Origin: CAZHBD01 sp964530555
GTDB lineage: Bacteria; Patescibacteriota; Saccharimonadia; Saccharimonadales; AWTP1-31
Assembly: GCA_964530555.1 (NCBI GenBank)
Contig: CAZHBD010000044.1
Coordinates: 1-6,627, forward strand
DNA length: 6,627 nucleotides
Reading direction: 5' to 3'
The position numbers were made by a program, and so were the translations under genes. How positions within the stretch are numbered: position 1 is the first letter of the stretch; the number at the start of each line of letters is the position of its first letter. The notes below the pieces were generated by a model that ran no database searches, was not told the DNA's origin, and saw nothing but the letters and a program-made list of their open reading frames with translations. Below, piece by piece: positions 1 to 5,062 of the stretch.

Positions 1-2
1 AC

Positions 3-524
3 GTGCAGCCACAAGATCCCTCCAATACCCCGCCACCTGACTTTAGTTTCCTGGCAGCCCAACAACAGCCAAGTGTACCAAAAAAACGAGATAAAAAAAT
101 CACAATGCTCGTGGTTCTTTCGGTTGTAACTGTCGTGGTTCTGGGTCTCAGCCTGGTTTTTGGCAAAAAGAACACACCAACTAAGCAGCCTACGAACTCC
201 AACAGCGAGAGTATAGGCGTGGTGAGAAATTTCTTTGCAGCAGTACAGGAACAAAATATCTATAATGTCAGCAAACTATATGCAAAAAATGTTGGACTTG
301 ACTCAGAAACCATTCAAAAAACTATCATCGAACCGCTGAATGCTGGCTATAGGCTGGATGCGTGTACATATAAAGAAGGTACAAAGAATGGTGCTGATGG
401 AGGGCTTGTGACGGCTACATGTCCATTAAAGAGTGGTAATACGCGCGTTGCGTTTCGGTTTATGGTCGCAGTAACCGCTGATGGTTCAAAAATTGCCGGT
501 GCAGAGATAGCGAGGGCGCAATGA
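3..524 (+). CDS. Single-pass membrane protein with NTF2-like outer domain (VirB8-like topology); start may lie upstream
   Basis: First gene of the pilin operon; 173 residues are visible from a GTG at the window edge, so the true start may be outside. Residues 1-32 are polar, proline- and glutamine-rich and end in a basic patch (KKRDKK), consistent with a cytoplasmic N-terminus. One transmembrane helix follows at about 33-53. Residues 70-173 form an exported domain that begins with a helix (VVRNFFAAVQEQNIYNVSKLYA is split here as VVRNFFAAV and NIYNVSKLY) and ends in alternating strands, a pattern like NTF2/DUF4878 folds. Cys121 and Cys140 could form a disulfide. Short cytoplasmic tail, one helix and an NTF2-like outer domain is the architecture of VirB8/TcpC secretion proteins; that assignment is inference from topology and neighbours, not from a recognised motif. 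Its TGA overlaps the ATG of the next gene (ATGA). Confidence 0.8.
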   Translation: MQPQDPSNTPPPDFSFLAAQQQPSVPKKRDKKITMLVVLSVVTVVVLGLSLVFGKKNTPTKQPTNSNSESIGVVRNFFAAVQEQNIYNVSKLYAKNVGLDSETIQKTIIEPLNAGYRLDACTYKEGTKNGADGGLVTATCPLKSGNTRVAFRFMVAVTADGSKIAGAEIARAQ

Positions 525-1453
525 AGCGACTTTTATTATTTCTCGTAGCTGTTTTTTCGATCGCTGGAGTGTTTGGGTATGCTCGACAGGTATATGCTGC
601 CGGTCCAGCCTGCTATAAAAATGTTTCGTTACCCCTTGGTAGCTCAACACAGGGTGCTGCAAACCTCGTTGACTGCAATACAGACCCAACCTTTCAGGCT
701 GTCATTGGCTCCCCGACTTATGGTGGGGGTACAATCACTGCCTACGCAAATGACCACTGCTATACGCTCAATTCATTTATCGTGGTTGATACTCCTGCTG
801 CTAGTCCAGCTAGCGCAACTCAGCCAAGCTGTAGCCAGCTGAGCTCCTGGGCGCAACAGGCTGGTTCAACTCCCGCAAAATGCTATAGCTATGACGCAGA
901 CAGCTTGTCTGCTCTGTCGAGTGGTCAGCTGGTACCAGATTCTTTGTCTGAGGCAGATTGCAATGCAAACAATAACTACTACAAAAACGTGATGGGTAAC
1001 GATATCCCAGCAGGTAGGTGTGTTGTTTTTAGTAAACAGCATACTTTTCTAGAGTACGGGTGTTCTGCGCTGGAACAAGCTATTCAGAACGTTCGGGCGG
1101 GAGCTAATCAAGATGCGCAAGACGCAACCAAGCAGAACAACGAATGTTTCCGTAATGGTAATTGCAGCGTTAACCAGTCGCAATTTAGCGTTACCAACTG
1201 CCAAGCAAATGATAAATGTGACTTCGTCGGGAAGTTCCTAAACCCTGTTATCAAGTTTCTAGCTGGCGGCGTGGGATTTGTGATCGTAATTGTCGTTATT
1301 ATCGCGGGCATTCGTTACTCTGCATCGGGTGGCGATCCGCAAAAAGCCGCAGCGGCCAAAAAAATGATTGCTAACGCTATCCTTGCTATGGTGACATACT
1401 TATTTTTGTACGCTATTTTAAGATGGTTATTACCGGGGAATACACTTCCATGA
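521..1453 (+). CDS. Large cysteine-rich exported protein with C-terminal VirB2/TrbC-like two-helix pilin domain
   Basis: 310 residues. A signal peptide covers about residues 1-26 (hydrophobic core LLLFLVAVFSIAGVFG, cleavage near VYA/A). The exported region, about 27-237, holds twelve cysteines (31, 52, 80, 104, 121, 147, 167, 181, 209, 215, 227, 233), enough for six disulfides. The C-terminus has two transmembrane helices (about 243-264 and 282-304) around the loop GIRYSASGGDPQK, the signature shared with the five following genes. It is therefore a pilin-domain protein carrying a large outer domain that the other members lack. This makes it a candidate tip, adhesin or minor subunit; that role is inferred. 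The ATG lies in an ATGA overlap with the preceding stop, with GAGGG at 512-516 as Shine-Dalgarno site. The last helix ends in a polar LLPGNTLP tail. I recognise the C-terminal fold but not the cysteine-rich domain. Confidence 0.85.
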   Translation: MKRLLLFLVAVFSIAGVFGYARQVYAAGPACYKNVSLPLGSSTQGAANLVDCNTDPTFQAVIGSPTYGGGTITAYANDHCYTLNSFIVVDTPAASPASATQPSCSQLSSWAQQAGSTPAKCYSYDADSLSALSSGQLVPDSLSEADCNANNNYYKNVMGNDIPAGRCVVFSKQHTFLEYGCSALEQAIQNVRAGANQDAQDATKQNNECFRNGNCSVNQSQFSVTNCQANDKCDFVGKFLNPVIKFLAGGVGFVIVIVVIIAGIRYSASGGDPQKAAAAKKMIANAILAMVTYLFLYAILRWLLPGNTLP

Positions 1454-2019
1454 TGACAAAGCTTAAAAAAACACTCATTACTACCAGCTTGGCGTTTGCT
1501 CTGTTTTTGCCGTATGCACTGACGGCTACGACATATGCCTTGCTTCCTGGCGACGGGGGCACTGGCAGGTCTTCAGGGTCCAGCTCAACTGGTGGAACGG
1601 GTAGTTCTTCGTCGCCAAGTACGTCTCCTGGTTCGTCGACTACATCGACAAGCAGCTCCGCGACTTCGACAAACTCAGCCAACAATACTGCATGTAAAAA
1701 GGGCGATCTCTTTGGAGTAATTCCACCATGGTACAAGTATTTGAACTTCGATAGCGACTGTAGCCCTAACCTTGATTTGGGCAATCACCCCGAGCAGTTT
1801 TGGCTGATTGGATTTGGTGTTATCGAGATCCTGCTTAGGGTTGCCGGCGCAGTCGCAGTTGGCTTTGTAATTTACGCCGGTTTCAAGTTTGTGATGAGTC
1901 AGGGCGATCCGGAAAATGTCAAGAATGCTCGCAATGCGATCATTAACGCCCTAATCGGTCTCGCTATTGCTATCCTGGCCTCTACCCTAGTAACCTTTAT
2001 AGCGGAGTCATTTTTCTAA
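1450..2019 (+). CDS. VirB2/TrbC-like pilin-family protein with Ser/Thr-rich linker
   Basis: 189 residues from the ATG at 1450, chosen because it makes the same ATGA overlap with the preceding stop as the junction before it, has GGGGA at 1435-1439, and puts the signal peptide (MMTKLKK, then a hydrophobic core, cleavage near TYA at 30) at the N-terminus. An in-frame ATG at 1423 would add nine polar residues and is less likely; ATG 1453 is also possible. Residues 38-80 are almost entirely Ser, Thr and Gly, a low-complexity stalk that could be O-glycosylated. Cys82 and Cys104 bracket a 21-residue loop just before the membrane domain. Two helices (about 131-146 and 163-186) flank the loop GFKFVMSQGDPENVKNAR, the family signature. 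Arg130 sits within the long hydrophobic stretch just before the first helix. Likely a surface pilin-like or assembly subunit. TAA is followed immediately by the next ATG. Confidence 0.83.
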   Translation: MMTKLKKTLITTSLAFALFLPYALTATTYALLPGDGGTGRSSGSSSTGGTGSSSSPSTSPGSSTTSTSSSATSTNSANNTACKKGDLFGVIPPWYKYLNFDSDCSPNLDLGNHPEQFWLIGFGVIEILLRVAGAVAVGFVIYAGFKFVMSQGDPENVKNARNAIINALIGLAIAILASTLVTFIAESFF

Positions 2020-2307
2020 ATGCTACTTGAACGTCTTGCTACAGACCTAGATCTGACACCACTACCCGACCTAAGTGCTTCGGCAAGTTCATCACACCCT
2101 ATCGAAGTGGTGCTTGAAATCGTATTCGGCTTACTAGGGAGCATATCCTTGTTAATAATAATCTTGGCTGGCATTAAGTACATTACGTCCCAAGGAGAGC
2201 CTGACAAAGTTGCACGTGCCAAAGATACAATCATCTACGCAGCAATCGGTTTAGCGGTTTCACTAAGTGCCTATGGTATCGTAACGTTTGTGATTAAAAA
2301 CCTATGA
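2020..2307 (+). CDS. Short VirB2/TrbC-like pilin-family protein without signal peptide
   Basis: 95 residues, the smallest of the array. Unlike the other members it has no cleavable signal peptide: residues 1-28 are polar and acidic (MLLERLATDLDLTPLPDLS), followed directly by helix 1 (about 30-51), the loop AGIKYITSQGEPDKVARAK and helix 2 (about 70-92). It also lacks the cysteine pair found in its neighbours. The loop reads GE where most members read GD. The ATG follows the preceding TAA with no gap; the nearest purine-rich site, GGAG at 2004-2007, is 12 nt away, so translation probably depends on coupling. The stop TGA overlaps the next ATG (ATGA). It may be a membrane-embedded base or chaperone-like subunit, or insert as a two-helix hairpin without processing; both are inferences. 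Confidence 0.8.
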   Translation: MLLERLATDLDLTPLPDLSASASSSHPIEVVLEIVFGLLGSISLLIIILAGIKYITSQGEPDKVARAKDTIIYAAIGLAVSLSAYGIVTFVIKNL

Positions 2308-2732
2308 AGCACTTAGCCAAGATCGTCTTCGCAGTAGTTTTCGTTTCCTCGCTCTTATTTGCAGGGGCTTCTCAAAAGGCTCTAGCAGCCTATGATCCGT
2401 TCAACCCAAATGGTCAGGACTTGTGCCAGCAAGCTGGAGATAATGCAGGCGGTTCAGTTAATGATCAGCCAAGTGCCTGTACAGCCCCCAAAACCAATCC
2501 GGTATCAGGTAACGACAGTTTAATTATGAAAGCCATCAATATTGTGACTATCGTCGCTGGAGTTATCGCTGTGGTCATGCTTATGATTGCCGGTACTCAG
2601 ATGATTCTTTCAACTGGTGACAGTGCTAAGTTTACGAAATCTAGAACAACCCTTATTTATATTGTGGTCGGTATCGTAATCATTCTCTTGGCGAGAACCA
2701 TAATAGCCTTTATAGTGAATCGTATATCGTGA
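2304..2732 (+). CDS. VirB2/TrbC-like pilin-family protein, divergent member
   Basis: 142 residues. Signal peptide about 1-29 (MKHLAK, hydrophobic core, cleavage near ALA/A). The short exported segment carries Cys41 and Cys59, 17 residues apart. Helix 1 (about 76-98) and helix 2 (about 115-137) flank the loop AGTQMILSTGDSAKFTKSR. The KY of the consensus is replaced by QM, but STGD is kept, so this is the most divergent loop in the array. Arg131 falls inside helix 2, unusual for a simple membrane anchor and possibly a subunit-contact residue. Start: ATG in an ATGA overlap with the upstream stop, with no recognisable Shine-Dalgarno site, implying translational coupling. The stop TGA at 2730-2732 overlaps the start of the next gene. 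Role as a fibre or channel subunit is inferred from the family resemblance. Confidence 0.82.
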   Translation: MKHLAKIVFAVVFVSSLLFAGASQKALAAYDPFNPNGQDLCQQAGDNAGGSVNDQPSACTAPKTNPVSGNDSLIMKAINIVTIVAGVIAVVMLMIAGTQMILSTGDSAKFTKSRTTLIYIVVGIVIILLARTIIAFIVNRIS

Positions 2733-3160
2733 TGAAATTTGCAGCACATAAATCGAGATTTCTGACTGTTTCCGCAAAACTGATCTTTGCGGCTTTAATT
2801 CTGGCTGGTTCGTTTCTTGTGACTACTCGACCCGTGCTTGCGGTTGACTCGAAGACAGCGGTATGTAATGGAGCTGGACTTGTGCAGAGTGGCAGTGTTG
2901 GCTGTTCAACGCCCACTAACAGTAGTTCTGGTGACGTGGCCACCGCCGTAAAATTAGGGCTCAATATTTTTAGTATGATCATTGGTATCATCGCAGTTGT
3001 AATGATCATGATAGGCGGGCTTAAATACATGACTTCTCAGGGGGATGCTAACCAAGTAAACTCTGCTAAGAACACCATACTGTATGCCTGCGTTGGTATT
3101 GTAGTGGTCATATTGTCCCAGGTAATCATCAAGTTTGTAATAAGTAGGTTTACAGGATAA
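2732..3160 (+). CDS. VirB2/TrbC-like pilin-family protein, close paralogue of the next gene
   Basis: 142 residues from ATG 2732, which shares its A with the preceding TGA. A GTG at 2729 would add one residue and make a four-base overlap; the two cannot be told apart here. Signal peptide about 1-37 (MKFAAHKSR, hydrophobic core, cleavage near VLA/V). Cys45 and Cys58 enclose a 12-residue loop starting CNG. Helices at about 80-97 and 115-136 flank GGLKYMTSQGDANQVNSAK, the full family signature. A further Cys120 lies in helix 2. The last 75 residues align without gaps to the last 75 of the next gene with about 49 identities by hand count, including the shared end RFTG, so the two arose by a relatively recent duplication. 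Last gene of the overlapping operon; no terminator is visible behind it, so read-through into the next gene is likely. Confidence 0.85.
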   Translation: MKFAAHKSRFLTVSAKLIFAALILAGSFLVTTRPVLAVDSKTAVCNGAGLVQSGSVGCSTPTNSSSGDVATAVKLGLNIFSMIIGIIAVVMIMIGGLKYMTSQGDANQVNSAKNTILYACVGIVVVILSQVIIKFVISRFTG

Positions 3161-3167
3161 CGTTCTC

Positions 3168-3197
3168 TTGATATTCGGGTTGCGTTTATGGTATAAA
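3168..3197 (+). promoter_or_regulatory. Promoter of the last pilin gene (extended -10)
   Basis: A -35 TTGATA at 3168-3173 and a -10 TATAAA at 3192-3197 are 18 nt apart. TG precedes the -10 by one base (TGG TATAAA, 3189-3197), giving an extended -10. The predicted transcript starts near 3204 with a leader of about 24 nt. It sits in the only real gap of the pilin array (3161-3227), so the downstream gene can be expressed independently of the operon. Confidence 0.65.
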
Positions 3198-3227
3198 TCG
3201 AGGTAAGAAAACTAAGAAAGGTAAAAA

Positions 3228-3698
3228 ATGATCAAAAAGTTTAAAAGACATCTTGTTTCTCTAATCGCGGCTGCCGCATTAATCGCGCCCTTTGCTGCGC
3301 CTGCTGTTGCGAATGCAGCTAACTCTGGTAGTGGCTCAAGCGCTTCTGGTAGTGGCTTAACGTCGCCTAGTGTGCCGAGTAATAGTGGAAATCTGCGTGA
3401 TAACTTCTGCAATGGCGTAGATATTAGCGTGAGCAACGGCGGTACATGTGACACCTCAAGTGCTAACGATGACATAAACAACGCAGTCAAACTTGGCCTG
3501 AACCTCTTCTCGGCCATTGTCGGTATTATTTCAGTGGTCATGATTATCATCGGTGGTATTAAGTACATTACCTCTGGCGGCGATTCCGGCAATGTTACCG
3601 CTGCAAAGAACACCATCATGTACGCAGTCATTGGCCTGGTTGTTGTTGCCCTAGCTCAGATTATCGTCAAGTTTGTCCTAAACCGCTTCACTGGCTAG
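3228..3698 (+). CDS. VirB2/TrbC-like pilin-family protein, separately promoted (candidate major subunit)
   Basis: 156 residues. Signal peptide 1-30 (MIKKFKRH, alanine-rich core, cleavage at ANA/A). A Gly/Ser-rich stretch follows (about 32-55), then Cys61 and Cys74 enclosing a 12-residue loop that begins CNG, as in the preceding gene. Helix 1 (about 93-110) and helix 2 (about 128-148) flank GGIKYITSGGDSGNVTAAK. It is the only member with its own gap, promoter (TTGATA/TATAAA) and purine-rich ribosome site (AAGAAAGG at 3214-3221, six bases before ATG), and a terminator follows. The combination suggests higher expression than the coupled upstream genes, hence a possible major subunit; this is inference. 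In VirB2 pilins the short loop between the helices faces the cytoplasm before assembly, which fits the Lys-containing loop here. About 65% identical over the C-terminal 75 residues to its upstream neighbour. Confidence 0.88.
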   Translation: MIKKFKRHLVSLIAAAALIAPFAAPAVANAANSGSGSSASGSGLTSPSVPSNSGNLRDNFCNGVDISVSNGGTCDTSSANDDINNAVKLGLNLFSAIVGIISVVMIIIGGIKYITSGGDSGNVTAAKNTIMYAVIGLVVVALAQIIVKFVLNRFTG

Positions 3699-3720
3699 AG
3701 ACTAACGTTTCTTGGATACT

Positions 3721-3748
3721 AAAAAAGGAGCCGCAAGGCTCCTTTAAT
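3721..3748. terminator. Bidirectional rho-independent terminator between convergent genes
   Basis: A 9-bp stem AAAGGAGCC (3724-3732) pairs with GGCTCCTTT (3737-3745) across a GCAA tetraloop. Read on the minus strand the stem is followed by six T (complement of 3721-3726), a strong terminator for the Hsp20 gene. Read on the plus strand the tail is CTCCTTTAAT, weaker but usable for the pilin gene. Confidence 0.85.
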
Positions 3749-3766
3749 ATGCTTGCTAGTTCCTGT

Positions 3767-4249
3767 CTATAAGACCTGGATCTTCTTCACGGTATCTTGT
3801 TTCAGCTTCGTAAAGCTAATAGTCAGAACACCGTCTTTTAGTACGGCTTCAATCTCTTCTTCTTTGACCGGGACTGGCAAGGTGATGCTGCGAGAGAATT
3901 CTCCCCAATAGCATTCTTGTACGAAGTAATTCTCAACATCGTCTTCATTGCCCGCTGACAAGGTGCCACGAATACTCAAAGTATTATCGGCAATGCTGAC
4001 ATCGAGCTCTTGCTTGTTGACGCCTGCTGTTCGTGCTTTGACTACCAGTTTTTCCTTTGTTTCATAAACATCAACGGCAAGCTGCCCTGGTACGGCCTCC
4101 TCCTCGTCCCACTCTTCTGCTGGTGCGGCTGCAGCAACGGGCTCATCCTGAGCATCGTCAGCGGCGGCTGGAGCCTCATCCTCGCCCAAAAAGGCCGCGG
4201 TGAGCTCATCATCCATCAGTAAATCTTCATCGCGATTACGTCGCGCCAT
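3767..4249 (-). CDS. Small heat-shock protein, Hsp20/alpha-crystallin family
   Basis: 160 residues; cytoplasmic ATP-independent chaperone that binds unfolding proteins and holds them for refolding. Residues 1-52 are a variable, strongly acidic and alanine-rich arm (EDEAPAAADDAQDE, EEWDEEEA). The alpha-crystallin domain runs from about 56 to 160. It starts with the strand LAVDVYETKEKLVVKA, continues with the diagnostic ELDVSIADNTLSIRG and CYWGEFSRSITLP, and contains DGVLTISFTK, the family GVLxI motif with Phe-Thr where Pro is usual. The C-terminal KKIQVL supplies the I-x-V contact motif used for oligomer assembly. Length is normal for the family. ATG is preceded by a strong Shine-Dalgarno site GGAGGG (complement of 4258-4263) eight bases away. 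Convergent with the pilin array and divergent from comF. Confidence 0.95.
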   Translation of the reverse strand: MARRNRDEDLLMDDELTAAFLGEDEAPAAADDAQDEPVAAAAPAEEWDEEEAVPGQLAVDVYETKEKLVVKARTAGVNKQELDVSIADNTLSIRGTLSAGNEDDVENYFVQECYWGEFSRSITLPVPVKEEEIEAVLKDGVLTISFTKLKQDTVKKIQVL

Positions 4250-4255
4250 AATTGT

Positions 4256-4276
4256 TACCCTCCACTAGTAGAAATA
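4256..4276 (-). promoter_or_regulatory. Weak hairpin masking the hsp20 ribosome site (RNA-thermometer-like)
   Basis: In the hsp20 leader, UUUCUA (complement of 4269-4274) can pair with UGGAGG (complement of 4259-4264) across a CUAG loop, covering most of the Shine-Dalgarno site. Three of the six pairs are G-U. Two more A-U pairs can be added beyond a bulged G. Weak pairing of the ribosome site with a U-rich strand just before a small heat-shock gene is the arrangement of fourU and ROSE thermometers. It does not match either class exactly, so function is inferred. Confidence 0.35.
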
Positions 4277-4299
4277 CTTTTTTGTGGTATGTTTATGTT

Positions 4300-4320
4300 A
4301 CCTAGCAGTATAACCTAGGT
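4300..4320. promoter_or_regulatory. Inverted repeat over the hsp20 -10 box, candidate operator
   Basis: ACCTAG (4300-4305) and CTAGGT (4315-4320) form a perfect 6-bp inverted repeat with a 9-nt spacer that contains the -10 box. A repressor bound here would block the promoter. The nine-base spacing equals that of CIRCE, the HrcA operator, but the arm sequence differs, so the regulator is unknown. Confidence 0.4.
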
Positions 4321-4336
4321 CAGGCAAAGGCTTCAA
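4307..4336 (-). promoter_or_regulatory. hsp20 promoter
   Basis: On the minus strand TTGAAG (complement of 4331-4336) and TATACT (complement of 4307-4312) are spaced by 18 nt. Transcription would start near 4300, giving a leader of about 50 nt that contains the ribosome site. Confidence 0.55.
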
Positions 4337-4338
4337 CT

Positions 4339-4367
4339 TTGCAGCAAGTTATTTACAACACATTAAT
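4339..4367 (+). promoter_or_regulatory. comF promoter, probably giving a leaderless transcript
   Basis: TTGCAG (4339-4344) and ATTAAT (4362-4367) are 17 nt apart. The -10 ends six bases before the ATG, so the transcript should start at or very near the start codon. No Shine-Dalgarno site is present. The -35 box lies two bases from the divergent hsp20 -35. Confidence 0.45.
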
Positions 4368-4373
4368 AACAAC

Positions 4374-5042
4374 ATGCCAGTCCTAGAGAAGTTGTTATCG
4401 GTTGTGGCGCCTCACGAGTGTCTGATCTGTGAGGCAGAAGGTGGACTGATTTGTGCTGCCTGTCGTCCTGATGCGCTGCACCGTGTGCCGTCACGTTGTT
4501 TTCGTTGCCACAAGCTGACCAAGAAGTATCGGGTTTGCTCATCTTGTCGTTCATCCAGCAAGCTGTTGGCAGTTTGGGTAGCAAGTGATTATACTGCCGT
4601 TTCAAAGGAGCTGGTATACCGGCTCAAGTTTGCCCGTGCTCGAGCCGCAGCAGATGATATTGCAGGCTTTTTGGCCGAGCTTCTACCTTTGCCGCCTCAT
4701 GGATACATCGTTGTGCCCGTGCCGACGGCAAGTAGCCGTCGGCGACAACGAGGCTATGATCAAGCCGAACTCATCGCACGGACATACGCTACGTTAAGCG
4801 GGGCTCGGTTTATGAAGGTCTTACATCGCCAGGGACAAACCAGGCAGGTCGGCACCCACCGACGAGAACGACTGCAGCAACTGGAGACGGCATTTTGGGT
4901 GGATGCTGATTTGCCAAAACACGCGAAAGTTTTATTGGTTGACGACGTTACGACTACAGGCGCTACCTTGGAGGCGGCTGCAAATGTTCTGCGCGCGAAT
5001 GGAGCTTTTAGGATTCAAGCTCTGGTGTTCTCACAGGCTTAG
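4374..5042 (+). CDS. comF: ComF family protein (zinc ribbon plus phosphoribosyltransferase domain)
   Basis: 222 residues, the usual size for ComF/GntX/YhgH proteins. An N-terminal double zinc-knuckle has four CxxC pairs: Cys16/19, 27/30, 42/45 and 55/58. The type I phosphoribosyltransferase domain follows: YRLKF (82-86), the VVPVP strand (113-117), RRRQRGYDQAELIA (122-135, matching the family RGFNQAxxLA), QTRQVGTHRRER (155-166), and the PRPP-binding loop VLLVDDVTTTGAT (186-198). All key elements are intact. ComF proteins are needed for natural transformation in several bacteria and are thought to act in the cytoplasm on incoming single-stranded DNA; the exact reaction is not established. The ATG at 4374 is the first possible start and lies just after the -10 box without a ribosome site. 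Its 3' end overlaps the convergent metallopeptidase gene by 12 nt. Confidence 0.93.
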   Translation: MPVLEKLLSVVAPHECLICEAEGGLICAACRPDALHRVPSRCFRCHKLTKKYRVCSSCRSSSKLLAVWVASDYTAVSKELVYRLKFARARAAADDIAGFLAELLPLPPHGYIVVPVPTASSRRRQRGYDQAELIARTYATLSGARFMKVLHRQGQTRQVGTHRRERLQQLETAFWVDADLPKHAKVLLVDDVTTTGATLEAAANVLRANGAFRIQALVFSQA

Positions 5043-5062
5043 ATAATTTGAACCAGTTTTTT
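5022..5062 (+). terminator. Possible rho-independent terminator of comF
   Basis: CTGGT (5022-5026) plus TC (5029-5030) can pair with GAACCAG (5050-5056), leaving a two-base bulge, and six T follow (5057-5062). The 19-nt loop contains the stop codons of both convergent genes. The long loop and bulge make it weaker than a standard terminator. It lies inside the 3' end of the opposite gene. Confidence 0.35.

Noticed and set aside
1108..1311. Minus-strand open frame opposite the cysteine-rich pilin gene
   Set aside because: Shadow of a well-supported gene; no ribosome site or recognisable protein.
1423..1449. Earlier ATG for the third pilin-family gene
   Set aside because: It adds a polar extension before the signal peptide and a 31-nt overlap; the ATG at 1450 repeats the ATGA overlap used elsewhere in the operon.
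1413..1784. Minus-strand open frame opposite the Ser/Thr-rich gene
   Set aside because: Its Val/Pro/Asp/Glu-rich repeats are the antisense of Ser/Thr/Gly codons, not a real protein.
3212..3631. Long minus-strand open frame opposite the last pilin gene
   Set aside because: The plus-strand gene has a promoter, ribosome site, signal peptide and paralogues; the minus frame has none.
4363..4605. Minus-strand open frame opposite the comF zinc ribbon
   Set aside because: Shadow of the CxxC-coding sequence; no support of its own.
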